Shown piece by piece: positions 1 through 10,897 of a DNA stretch of 64,000 bases. Numbering within the stretch: the stretch's first letter is position 1; every line of letters begins with the position of its first letter. The stretch is from Phytoseiulus persimilis (lineage: Eukaryota; Arthropoda; Arachnida; Mesostigmata; Phytoseiidae): the NCBI GenBank assembly GCA_037576195.1, contig CM075104.1, positions 17,128,211 through 17,192,210 of the forward strand. The letters are read 5' to 3'. A model generated the notes under the pieces. The model ran no database searches, was not told the DNA's origin, and saw only the letters and a list, made by a program, of their open reading frames with translations. The translations under genes were made by a program, and so were the position numbers.

Positions 1-3000
1 CGAAGTCCGTGGCCATCACCTTGGACTCAATGCCACTGAAGTCAACCTCGTTCACTCGATTGACTTCGACGGCGGACGGCGCATCAACTTCGTTTGATGC
101 TCCTTGGCTAGATCATGGGGCTCGCGGTCCGACCCCTTATGCATGGGAGGCGCGATCCTTGGACGTTCTCAGACATGTCTGAAATTCGAAAAGCCATATT
201 CCGATATCCGACGTTGATTGCGCCGACAGTACCGGCGTTGCCGGCGGCCGCGGCGACTGCCGTATTTGAATAGCGTTCTTCTGGATTGTCAATGTTACCA
301 GCCGACTCGCTGGCACCATGGCCTCGGGATGCTATTTTTGTTTGGTGTCGTTATGCAGAAGTCGTTATTGGGCTTCATTAAATCCCCTGCTAACGAAAAA
401 TTTCGTCTCGTATAATTGTTCCCAGGTATGATGGACAGACACAGCAAGTGACCAACCACACCTTGGCAGAATCTTTTCCACATTCGGTCCGCACGCGATT
501 CCGTTGGAAGTTCTCCCATATATTGGCGTTTGCTCGCGTCGAGCGTGAGAAGAGCCTTGAGTCGCTGTCCTCAATGCATGGGATGGATCCGTAGTTCGGT
601 TCCATGCGACACGGTAGTGGGTTCTTGGTCGGTCTGTACGATGCTCGCTTGATGGTTAGTCGCGCGCTTCCGTGTCCACAGAACACTATGGTAAACATGA
701 AGATTTCCAGGACAGCTTTCGGTGCTCGAGCCAGGGACGAGTGGTATCTTCTTCCTATGGAAGTAGATTTGACCTCAGCGCCTCTTGTGTCTATGCGCAG
801 AAATCCACGCACTTTCTCCATCGGCGTCTCGGCCCGTCTGCTGCCACCGCTGATGATTCTGCCTTGGCTGCAAATCTAACGGTTCTGGTTGTAGCCGTCG
901 CTGCGCGTCTAGTATGCGATAGAAGGGAGCTTTCATTCGGCGACTGGAGCGGCAAACGCTTCAGCGTCGGCGACCCAGTTGAAGCCGCTCGTTGAAGAAG
1001 CGAAAGTGGGACACATGTGCCCGACGCGCTGCCGAAGACGGATTGTCTGCAGATGAGACTTCCCTCTTTCCCGAGTACCATCGAAAGCGGCCGCCGAAAG
1101 ACTCGACGGCGACGACAAACTAACGGGAAAAGGAACGAGCCGCCGGGGGGCCGACCAAGATGGCTCAGTGGCACAGCTTTCACTTACACAGTACCTGGCC
1201 GCTGGAAATCGGGGAAAGGTCAATACATGAACAGAGAGCTGGCGAGCAAGCGCTCCGCGAGGAAGATTCGATATCGTCTTATTTAGCGGCCGCTACAATG
1301 TAGCGCGTCCCGATGAAGTCGATCGCCTTGCGAGCTAAGCGAACACTGACACGCTTCGTGCCCACGATCGGCTCGCTAACGGCTTGTATATATCTATGAG
1401 TGACAAGCTGACAGATTCTAGATTGCGACTCTCTTCCTCTTCAACAGTAATCTTCGGAGGAAAATGTCCGCGACCGAGTACTACCGGCGACCAACGGCGT
1501 TCCGCAGACAGTGTGTCGACGGAATGTGCTTCAAATATTCTGCATTTCACGCTGATGCTGATGATGACGTCAGTCTACGAAAACAAAACCAAACAAAACA
1601 GGAAGCGCCTTGAATAAGTAATGGAGGTGTTGGTCGTCATACCGCTGCCGCCAACGTTGCTGCCGTGATTCCGCTGCAATACGCGTCGCTCCAACATATC
1701 TACCGGAGCAAGGTCTGACCAACGCCTCCCGCGTTCTCAGCTACCTGAATTCAATGCAGGGGTGTCAGGCCGTGAACGGGTGACGTTGTCGCGCACTCCA
1801 ATTTATAACACGAGGGAACGTTCAGAGAACGCATGCGCTACCTCCACGAGGGCCGACAACCTCCGGATTGAGTCATGACCTCAGCGAGGGTCCATGACCT
1901 TCACTTCCGCTGACTGTATAGGCTACACTTTACCGGACTACAGTTTGATTGAACCACCGCCCGTGACACCCTCCTCGTGCGCATGAAACCCCAACGAACT
2001 CGCCGAGCCTTTCCGCCTTCTCTCGCGGCACGGGCAGAGGAATATTCTTTACCTGTCGCAGAAAGTTGGTCCTGGTGATTCAGACACTATTAGCTGACGC
2101 GTCCGATATAATTCATTCCTGTCGAGGACAATGCATCAGTTGTCGGAGTTCAATCAGAAAAAATGAACTGGAATCAAGTAAAACGCTCGAGAACTTATTC
2201 TGGTCGTGCGCCGATCAATCGAACAGCTTATCTCAGACATATCGCAGCTCAATTAGGAACGTTGCCCGGACGTAATCGAAAGTGAGGTTTCCGTATACGA
2301 TTTGAGATCTATACCTCCATCCGGGTGAACAACCTTCTTAGTTCCCATTCGCCTACAGAACGAAATCCTCCATTCAGCTGTGTAGGACACATTCCCCACG
2401 ACGACGATAATGGCGACAAGTAGAAGAGGAACAAGATGGCTTCCCGACGGGGGGCGGGGAGGGGGGAGCATGCAGGGAAACTGAGAACAAATATAGAACT
2501 TCAAAAGATTTGTTCCGAGTTGTGTGAGCTCGAGAGGAACCGAGGCTCGTCTGAGTCTTCCTCGACAACGTTTCCGTCCTCAGAGCTCGGGAATCGGTTC
2601 GTATGTCCCCCCCCCCCCCTTCCCCCTAGAAGTGATCGAAACGCTCGTGTTCTCTCGGAGTGAGCTCTGTGTGTACGTAGAATATCTTTGGATGCCGTCA
2701 CTCATGCGCTGCCGTCTCTCGGGTCAACGGCTTCACGTTCAATGCTGAACTCGAGTTTTTGGTCTGGTTTAGTGAAGCAAACCAGTCATAAAAACAATTA
2801 TTCCTGCTGTTCGTATTGTTTATGAGATGGTCGCGGCCCGCCAGCGAACGGCCAGAGGAAGGAGAAGCATTTCTTCAAACATTGGTCGCGTCCAGAAACA
2901 AGAGCGGCCAGAAGCTGCTGAAAGTTTCCCTGGACGTCCCGAGCATCGTTTTTCGTCGTCCGGCTCGCGCTCGTTCGGAATCTCTCCGGCGATCTATGCG

Positions 3001-4422
3001 ATGTTGCTCTGGATTTATTTACCTGTCTATCGATCCGTTTACTGGTCTTAGAGGGTGACGAGCAGAGCGTTTTTCCTCCCTCGAACATTGAGCTAAGCAA
3101 TGCAGTTGAAAGTATCGATGACCACTACTTTCATCAGGGTTCAGCTCGTCATTGTATACACAAATCATTCAGTCGTTGGCTCTGAGGTTAACGACCCCGG
3201 CCTGTCGAGCGTATCCTGCAATGTGCAGGAGCAGAACGGGCTACCGTCTGTCAAGAATATTTGAGAACGGTCTTCTGAGTTTGCCTTATGCGCTTCGGCA
3301 GGATGGAGCTGTTGCTCGAGGCGCGCACACACTCACACAAAACGTTTATCGATGATCTTCCGCGGTTGTGTCGTGCAGTTCCTGGTTGCTTTGGTCACTC
3401 GCGCAGGCCCACCCGCTTGCACGTTACGGAGTGAGTGGCGCACGGGGTGAATGACCTCTATCGAGCAGTGTGCTCTCTGCTACCTGGCGAACGGTGCTCG
3501 GCCACCGACCTCACTCTTCGTGCCCGCAACGAGAGCCGGACGTATGTACGCAAACGGCAGTTGGCTGTGCACGTGGGTGGTACTCGATCTGGTGCCTCTC
3601 ACGAATTCTTCGTTCTGTGCTGTGAGTTGTGTTTGGAGTGCAGTTTGGAAACCTTTCATGGGAGGTGACCGATCGTTTGAGTCGCAAGGCGCGGGAGTTG
3701 ACATTTGGCGCTTTTGGATGATTCAGTGAGTTCGTTGACGACAGTCGTGAGTATTTCCCCACCGCTGTCATGGAAGAAATTCATGACGGAACCATCAATC
3801 TATCCATCGATCCGCGGGATAGGCTACTGCATAGGAGATTCCGTTTCGTCGAGCAGTCCAAAGCTCAGACTTTCGGAATGAATGATTTTAAGCCGCAGTC
3901 TCAGTCAACTCCACCAAATTTTCACGACCGTTATCTTCACGATGCCAAGGAGCTGAATGTCGAGCTCAGGGAAATGCTCAACCTTCGGAAAGCTTGTTGC
4001 GGAATTTTCCGCAGCATGAACCTTTTAATGAAATTATGAGAGATTCAACAGCTGACATGTGTTCCGGGAGAACAGCGAAGTCATCTCGTTCCCTCATCCA
4101 TAGAAAGTTCCGCTATCGGCTGCAAGATACGTCTCGATGTTTTCCGTGCTCATCACTCTCAGGGAATTAATCCGTCTCCGGCCATTCCAGGTGACTCGTT
4201 CCCAGACCCGTTTGAGCATTTGTTGAACTTCTATCGACGGCCGCGAAAATTGGTAAAACTTCGGAACTGAGCAATTATTCCTCCAAGTCTGCATATTCAT
4301 GAGAGTAAATCGTCCCGATCCGCGAAATCTCGCTCTGTTGATGCCATCGGTTCTAACTTCCCGCGCCGAAAATTGTTTACAGCCGGATACGTTTCGATTG
4401 TACTGCCCTTCGAATGAAGATG
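1..4422. other. Upstream / possible leader region, no recognisable gene
   Basis: I see no protein family, tRNA or rRNA here on either strand. The open frames are short and carry no recognisable motifs. Visible items are a run of 13 C at 2607-2619, an ecdysone-response-element-like palindrome at 1888-1900, and a small ATG-initiated frame at 3770-4039 (89 codons) with no recognised family. The region lies directly 5' of the E74A coding start, so it should contain the E74A promoter and/or 5' untranslated exons. I could not find an initiator with a correctly placed DPE or TATA box that I would trust, so the transcription start is not assigned. Confidence 0.6.
1888..1900. promoter_or_regulatory. 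Candidate ecdysone response element (IR1)
   Basis: The sequence GGGTCC-A-TGACCT is an inverted repeat of nuclear-receptor half-sites with a 1-bp spacer. It differs at one base from the EcR/USP consensus RGKTCA-N-TGAMCY. A second inverted pair, GAGTCA directly abutting TGACCT, lies at 1870-1881, so two identical TGACCT half-sites sit 19 bp apart. E74 is a direct ecdysone target in flies, and this site is about 3 kb 5' of the E74A start codon. That makes it plausible, but single sites of this quality also arise by chance. Confidence 0.35.
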
Positions 4423-4904
4423 TCACCTTTATCCATCGATTCGCGGAACCCTCGTCTCAATTGCTCCAAAAGCCCCAGTCCGATTTGGGCGGAACCAGCC
4501 TTCCTGGCTTCATAACGCGCTCGCATCTAGGATTTTCCAACTTCTCGAAGAGAACTTTGTTATCCGTTGCTAGCTCAAAGCAGGTTTATTGTTTGAGTTA
4601 CTGCTACTGCTACTACTACTACAACTGTTATCCCAAGCGTCAAGACTACAGCGTCCCGATTTCGCGACTCTCAACGATTCTGCGTTCGTTACATTGAGCC
4701 ACATCAGTTAAACAGCACATACACAAGCGAACAATACCAGTTCAAATCTCAGTATCGTGTGAAATCATCGCAACTGCACAGGGAGGAGAGGATATTTGTT
4801 GAAGAATAGTAATAAGTGAGATACAATCCAAATTCGACGCGTCCGCAGTCAATAACCTCTCATCGCAACATCGCCAAGAGCAACCGTCTCTGACGTGCTC
4901 GAAA
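4423..4904 (+). promoter_or_regulatory. Probable E74A 5' leader, free of ATG
   Basis: No ATG occurs on the + strand in the 482 nt before the E74A start codon. The last upstream ATGs are at 4414 and 4420. About seven would be expected in random sequence of this length, so the depletion suggests transcribed leader under selection for scanning to the start at 4905. An initiator-like TCAGTT lies at 4704-4709, but no DPE or TATA box stands at the right distance. The upstream limit is not a mapped start site. An upstream untranslated exon remains possible. Confidence 0.45.
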
Positions 4905-5309
4905 ATGCCTTTCATCGACGACGATCTTATCTGGTGTCAGGAGCAAGGCAAGACCATGACCGAGCTGACAAACCTCTCGTGCTTGGATACAACGATAACA
5001 TTGGTATCACCCCAACCGACACCTGTCGAGGGCACCCTCACAGAACTTAGCCACACGGATCTGACCGGGCTCGCGCCAGCCCCCGAAGCCGAGGAATCAG
5101 AGGATCTCCTTCGATCACTGAACGATTCGCATCTCGACAACATTGAGTCGATTTTCGCTGATCTGGAGCCGCAAGGCAAGAATCTTGAGAATCTTACCAT
5201 ACTCGGAGACTTACCGCCTCGACGGAGGAAACGGAGGAAAAGTGCGGACAGCACGTCACATCTGACGCCTACAATCGCGCCGCTACACGCCGAGGATTCT
5301 TTCCAAAAT
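4905..5309 (+). CDS. Eip74EF: E74A isoform, coding exon 1 (ETS transcription factor)
   Basis: This exon encodes the first 135 residues of the A isoform of the ecdysone-induced ETS factor E74, a nuclear DNA-binding regulator of the moulting cascade. The start MPFIDDDLIWC matches the characteristic E74A amino terminus of insects and crustaceans as I know it. Residues about 66-88 (EDLLRSLNDSHLDNIESIFADL) correspond to the conserved fly block beginning DELFRSFSES. Residues 59-101 are acidic. PRRRKRRK at 105-112 is a basic cluster that looks like a nuclear localisation signal. The start codon follows an ATG-free leader with A at -3. The exon ends in phase 0 before the donor GTAAGA at 5310, and exon 2 follows after a 134-nt intron. 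Homology is clear; expression and hormone response are inferred from the family. Confidence 0.93.
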
Positions 5310-5443
5310 GTAAGACCGGATTCCACGATGCGCTCCTTTGAATAATTTCACGAGTCCACGTTCAAGCCGAAATCGTTCGACTTGATCGGAACATGCTCAA
5401 GGTTTGGGTTGAAATTTTATTCACTGCAAAATTTCCTCTCAAG
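5310..5443 (+). other. E74A intron 1 (134 nt)
   Basis: The intron starts GTAAGA and ends in TTTCCTCTCAAG, and is phase 0. Reading on without splicing would meet an in-frame TAA at 5343-5345, so removal is required to reach the conserved exon 2. Confidence 0.85.
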
Positions 5444-5549
5444 GTGCAAGTGAAAGTGGAACCTGGTGATTTGGATGGGCTCGACGTGTACATCAAACAG
5501 GAGCCGAACAATAAGGCTTCGGCCGACAACGGGGACCTCAGCGATATAC
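5444..5549 (+). CDS. Eip74EF: E74A isoform, exon 2 with paired SUMO-consensus motifs
   Basis: This small exon encodes residues 136-170 of E74A and leaves one base (C) for the next codon. It starts VQVKVEP; the VKVE core is also present in fly E74A at the corresponding place, just after the conserved acidic block. The exon contains two psi-K-x-E motifs followed by proline: V138-K139-V-E141-P142 and I152-K153-Q-E155-P156. Such paired motifs resemble the synergy-control motifs through which SUMO dampens transcription factors. That function is inferred here. The acceptor is CTCTCAAG at 5443 and the donor is GTGAGT at 5550. The phase-1 donor fits common exon 3, some 54.7 kb downstream, giving codon CTT (Leu171). 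No conserved exon was recognised between the two. Confidence 0.9.
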
Positions 5550-6507
5550 GTGAGTAACTTTTCGAGAGCGACTTTCGTCTTGGAAACAAGAGGCTGACTG
5601 GTCGGGGTGCCCAGGTAGCACCCCGAAACAGCTTGATGCTGTGGATCGTCAAAATCCACAATGCCGTCATCGGTGACTGAGACTTTCTTGCGTGGTTTTC
5701 TACAACCGCTCGAGCCGCGGCTCAAATTGATCATCTCATTGGTGTATACTCTTACCGGAAATGAGGGATGAATTGATCATCTTCGATAAATGTCCCTTCT
5801 CTCGATTCCGACTCTGCACGATGAATCGAGAACTCCGACTTTATACTCTTCGTTTCAAGATTTGTCATCAGATTCAGCGGGACCTTCCATCGAGCCCCAA
5901 ACTTGTTCCGGAAGAGCTATTCTCCCGCCGAAAGCAGGCATAAATGCACCGAGACTCGATTCGGGAGCCTCCTGCGAGCTGATCTCGAATCTCATTGTGA
6001 TATGACTCTGATGTCAGAGGAAAGAACCCGAGAGAGCGAAGCTTGTGACAAGGGTCGCCTTCCACCGATTACGGGGTTCCACTTCCCGATTGTCAGTGAC
6101 AACGACAAAAACATTGTTCACGAATGGCCACTCGGCATCGTTCATGAGATCTGTGCTCTGCGACGCACATTGCTGAGTAATCTTCTCCTCTGGTGGATCC
6201 CAACAGCTGATGTAACATTTCGTTACGCGACGATCCGGTGGGCTGTCCTGGGCTTCGCAATTCCACTTCCTTCCTGCCTACGTTGATTGGAATGGGGTCA
6301 GCTTCGACGTGTATACGTAGCGATGGACATCGCTTTCGTATCGGGCAAGACAGTCGTTGTAAAGGAATCCGGTTCGGGAAATCACTTTTATCAAGAAGTG
6401 CGTCGCCGCCATTGCCAAGCGTGCCACCACAAGCAAACCAATCAAAGTGGAGAATCGCAATCGAAGACACTCTTGTCGACTTTATCCGCCGCGTCGAGAG
6501 TTTTCTC

Positions 6508-6513
6508 TTTATT
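6508..6513 (-). terminator. Candidate AK6 polyadenylation signal
   Basis: AATAAA on the - strand (TTTATT on +) lies 242 nt beyond the AK6 stop codon, a reasonable 3' UTR length. The cleavage site cannot be seen from sequence alone. Confidence 0.45.
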
Positions 6514-6754
6514 GATGTCTCTCACTCAGCCACCCACTCTTAAGGTATTTAAATAACAAATACTATCGTCGGAAGAAGTCATCGTCATCAATCAAGGGAT
6601 CCATTGATGGTAGACTCGAAATTTGATAGATGGCAGACTATTGATGAATCGATCGATCGATGATAAGACAACTTCGGTGCTCCTCCCATGAACATGTTTA
6701 TGTACACTGGCTCCAAACGGAATCTTACGCGAGTGATAGTTGCCTGATCTATCG

Positions 6755-7288
6755 CTATTGCGTCGCGTTTCTCCACGCTTCGACCCACTTGCAGATCTTT
6801 TCCAAATTGTCTTCAAGCTGTTCGGGGGTGTCGCTGATGAGTTCGTGCACGATCTCTTCGTCGTACGAGGATCGAGCTTCGTCGAGGAGACTCTGGAAAA
6901 TTTCACATTGGACGTTGTCCTCGAGTTTCTTGCCCTCGTAGCCTCGATTGGCCAGTCGGTCGTACAGCAGCTTCGTATTGGTACGCAGAACGAACACGGC
7001 GTCGAACCAGCGTTTCGGGAAGAATTCGCAACCGTGGTAATCGACCATTTTGCCGCCTATTTCATCGTTCATCTTGTCTTCGATTTCGTCCATGAGCTTC
7101 TCTTCGTCAAGAACATGGCACTTGTATTGGTCGTCGAACGATTCGAAGCAGTTGTTCTGCTTGGCGACCTCTCCTACGTTGATCCATTCGAGACACATGG
7201 TCCGCGTTTCAAGTTCGGAACATAGGGTGGACTTCCCAGTTCCGGGAGTGCCCGTCACGAGGATGTTGGGAATCTTCCGACGAAACAT
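6755..7288 (-). CDS. AK6: Adenylate kinase isoenzyme 6 (AK6 / hCINAP / Fap7 family)
   Basis: This is a full-length nuclear adenylate kinase/ATPase of 177 residues; human AK6 has 172. The family transfers phosphate between ATP and AMP. Through its Fap7 role it acts in late maturation of the small ribosomal subunit. Residues 13-21 (GTPGTGKST) form the Walker A loop. The NMP-binding part includes the family-typical VDYHGCEFFPKRWFDAVFVLRT near 80-101. The LID segment is RLANRGYEGKKLEDNVQCEIF at about 108-128, and the carboxy end is the usual KICKWVEAW. The start is the ATG at 7286-7288; the frame is open 13 codons further but only from a GTG. The stop is TAG. The gene has no intron in its coding part and lies antisense within E74A intron 2, 1.2 kb past exon 2. 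No TAF9-like sequence, its partner locus in vertebrates, is visible nearby. Confidence 0.95.
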   Translation of the reverse strand: MFRRKIPNILVTGTPGTGKSTLCSELETRTMCLEWINVGEVAKQNNCFESFDDQYKCHVLDEEKLMDEIEDKMNDEIGGKMVDYHGCEFFPKRWFDAVFVLRTNTKLLYDRLANRGYEGKKLEDNVQCEIFQSLLDEARSSYDEEIVHELISDTPEQLEDNLEKICKWVEAWRNATQ

Positions 7289-10217
7289 TTGAGTGAACTT
7301 GACGCTCCAACGTCTCTTCCGAACCACAGAACAACACCGCTCTCGGAAAGCTCGGATCTCACCAAATTACGGAGAGCCGCCACGTGGGTCTCGTTGTCCT
7401 ATGTGCGTATTGCAAGTGTTCGAATCCGCCATATTTGTTTGGGAGGAGCTGGCTGCTTGGTATTTCTCTCTCTTTTTCCGGTGTGTCAGCGCCCTACGTG
7501 AGTATACCCGCAACTAATTTTGAAGGTGCACCGGCATCTTTCAACTTCCGCCACAGATGGCGCCACCGACATCGAACCAGAATTTCCGCTTTGAGCGCGA
7601 CTCCCAGTGGGCCACAGCCGCGTGCCGCGGCAATGAAGCCCGGGGCTGTCGGAGTCACCGAGGCATTCGAGAAAAGGAGGGAAACGCCTATCAGGGAACT
7701 TTATCCCGGTTCCCAACTCTCTCTCGAGGTTCCCAACCAGGTCAAGGGTTCACAGGGCACAGGTTTGTGTAGGGTTCGAGCAGGACGTGAACACCGCAAG
7801 GGCGCCTGCTGATTTCCGAATATGCCGTGCGCTCCCCGGGGCCCAGGGCTGTTCCCGCTAATCGCAGCATCGATCCACGGGCAGAGTGTGACGAACCTCT
7901 TGCGGCTACCCGGCGTCTTCCTCGAGGGCTCCGCCGAACGACGGAACCAATTCCTAGTTGCCCAGTGGGCGGGCCCATCATCCCGACACTAGGTAGCCGC
8001 TGGTAGAATCCGTCGACGTGACTGTCCTCGTCGACAAAGTACAAGATAGAGTGGAAGAAAACAGCCTAACCATCGAGTTGGTTTTGTCTAGACATGCAGA
8101 CATAGGCCAGCTTGTCTAATGCTGCTGTCGCTTCTTCTTCTTCTCCCCTGTTCAAGGCCATGTTGTGGCTTGAGACTCCTGCGACACCAGCAGCACTCGT
8201 GGTTGCAACAGCAGCAGGCAAGAGCTTGTAGCGGCCGCGACGCATAGATGCAAACAGTGTGAAAAGCAAGTCGTTTCCCTGTTTGCCCCTACTCATATCA
8301 GGTGCTCAAGTATTCAAAAACAGCTACTCGATCCAACGTCAACGACCCAGAGGACGAAAACAATTTGCTTGGAAACACGAGATGTTTTCGTGCTCCATTC
8401 CCGACTCCATTTCCTTATTTTACCAGAGCCAACAAGAGTTCAGAGAACTGCGATTACGGACTCCTAGGGATACTTCGGAACGAAAACAGATACGGACTAT
8501 TCCAAGATCTGTTCGTTTATCACAGAAACTCTGATTTAGGGACTGAAGCCCATCTGGATGAATTTGACCTGGGAGTGAACTTCTTCGAGCTCTTGTCACG
8601 CTCCGTAATCTGCTTCAATCCACAGTCGTGTCCCCGCGAATCGGAGCTGGGGACAGCACGATAGCGGTTGCCTGTCCTTCTCTGGTTGGGGATTGTCCGA
8701 AAACCCGAAAGCCTTGCTGGGCTGAACGCTGCGCTGTAAAAACTGTGCAGATCGCATCGCCAGATGAATAACCGAGGCAAGAAACAATGCCTCCGTTTGG
8801 TTTTCCTATGAGCTGAGTCGGCATCACTGATTGCGAGAAAAGTCTCCTTTCGGTGCCAATTGACTCAGGCGTCGGAACATTAATGTCGGCCAGCAACTTT
8901 TTTGCCCCCATTGTCAAGGCCGTCATACCACTCATGCGCGTACGGCTTCTGCTTATCAGCATAGGCGGCATATGAGAAAAATTGCCTGACGGGTTCTCAT
9001 GGCTGCGCCGAGGAACAATGTTTCGAACGTCACCCGATTCCCTCGTGTCGTGCCGCTAGTGACGATGAGCAGAAGGGCTTTCAACTTGAGTGCGAAGTGT
9101 CGCGCGAGGCGCATGCACTGCCTCGCCAACATCATGATTCATGAGCTCTGAAATCGTGCGAGAAATCTCTGATCAACAACGCGATATGGAAAACCTTCTG
9201 GTTTTGTGTTGCTGTTCGCGCGCCCATCGCAGTGTCATGATCGTATCTGAGTCCGACTGCCTGTCTGTACCTCTGAAGCGTATCCAAGTCGTTCCGCGAC
9301 TTGCCCGCGGAACCCAACGCTGAACGGTTCCCTGAGCTTTGCTGACCGCGATCACGACCTCGGAACATCTTTCCGGAGCTCCTCCCGACCGGGAAGCGAG
9401 GAGTTTCTGATCGCAGCCCTCGTCTCCCGTCGGACTCAATGCTTCGTAGGACATAGTGGTACATTGTGCATGGACCTAATCCGAAATGTTGGTTGGGCGT
9501 TCCAAAATCCGATATGATGTTCAATTATGAGAAGTGTTTAGATCGGTACGAGTTCCCGGCAGCCGGTGTACTGAACGGTCCGTCCGAGAACTGAAATGTT
9601 GTAGTTATAGGGTTGTCGGGACCGGTAGCGAGCGAAGCGGTGGTGGCGGCGGCAGCGGCAGCTATCCATGATCGCCTCTCAAGAGACCGACCACCATCTG
9701 GTCGCATGAATGTCTCAATCTTCACTCGTGTTCAAGAATAGCTGAGCTGTAAGCAAGCTAGCCAGCAGCCAGTTCCTATTGAGAAGGAGTTAGCGAAGAA
9801 TTGTGGTTGGTTTGCATGCCTGTCGCGGTGCCACAATGCTTCAGATTTCCCATGCTTTCTCTGAACATCTCGTTTCGCTCACTCGACTACTGTCGCTCGC
9901 TTGATCTCGGAGATACATCACTCGAGACTCCCCCCATCATCCCCTCCATCCATGAGAGTGACCAATGATGTAATCAGCTCTCGAACTCCAGTTTGTTTCA
10001 GGAGTTCCGAACTTCTCTCTTTCTTCTAGAGCCGCGGTCGGGATCTCCCTGCGACCTGATGTCTGCGGATCCGATGCGGCTCCTCGTATCGAACAATTGT
10101 CTCCAGAACGAGAGTGAGAGCGAAAGGTTATTTGGCTATTTTCGCTTGATGTGCTTTTCGATAGCCAGACGTCTCGTGTGGGGGCGTTGAGGCCGCTGGC
10201 CGAACGAAGGATCGTTT

Positions 10218-10226
10218 TCAAGGTCA
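10218..10226 (+). promoter_or_regulatory. Candidate FTZ-F1 / E75-type monomer site
   Basis: TCAAGGTCA is a perfect extended half-site (YCAAGGYCR) of the type bound by FTZ-F1, E75, HR3 and ERR family receptors. Beta-FTZ-F1 is a competence factor for E74 induction in flies. A nine-base site alone is weak evidence. Confidence 0.3.
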
Positions 10227-10888
10227 AATGATCATCTGCTATTTTGTCGTGTGCTCTGCATTGGAGGGTTCAGCGGGCTTCTGTTCCAGTGCCTTTGACT
10301 CCGGTTTGGTCGTTTGGCTCTTTGCGAGCTCGCTGTTTTGTGAATGTTCCTTTCCCTCGAAGCGCTCGTTTATCTTTCCCCGGCCAGAAATGGTCAATGA
10401 CTCGTTGTCCTTGGATACGTTCTTTTCAATCGGTGATGGAAGGCGTCCGGGAAGATTACCACACTTCGGTCTTGTTTCCTTGGTGCAGCAACTTCTTTCC
10501 GACGCTTTCTCGTGTGGCCACGATCGGCGTTTCGGTCGGGCACGCGCAGCTCTCTTAACTGCTGAGGACGCGCGATCCAAAAACCCGAAATATTCCCGAG
10601 GAATCGTCTCGCAACGGAAAACTACCGATAGATCACGATCTCTGGGATCGGAGTGAGACAGATTGAGCGGGGACTGTCTGAGGATCTCCTTTTTTCTGAG
10701 ATCGATAGTCGAAGGAGTTGATCCTGTGTGACGGTATGTAGTCGTTGCGTAAGATATTTTGCACGCTCCGCTACAAGGTTCCCTTCCTTGGATCTCCTCC
10801 GATGCATAGTCATCCCACCCTGTTTAATTTGTCGGCGTGAAGATGAGGCCGAACCGGACCCTCGTTGAAGGTTGAGCTGTGAGGAAGT

Positions 10889-10897
10889 TCAAGGTCG
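10889..10897 (+). promoter_or_regulatory. Second FTZ-F1 / E75-type monomer site
   Basis: TCAAGGTCG matches YCAAGGYCR and lies 671 bp from the first site in the same orientation. Binding is not shown. Confidence 0.22.

Noticed and set aside
4299-4697. 132-codon + strand frame just before E74A
   Set aside because: A Tyr/Cys-rich tail comes from a TAC/TGC triplet run, there is no homology, and it lies mostly in the presumed leader.
6740-7225. 161-codon + strand frame overlapping AK6
   Set aside because: It is the antisense shadow of AK6; the - strand frame has clear family identity and the + strand translation has none.
7418-7427. tRNA B-box-like GTTCGAATCC
   Set aside because: No A box at the right distance and no acceptor or anticodon stems.
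8565-8581. Direct repeat TGACCT-N5-TGAACT resembling a DR5 nuclear-receptor element
   Set aside because: About one such pair is expected by chance in 64 kb when all spacings and orientations are allowed, and it is far from either promoter.
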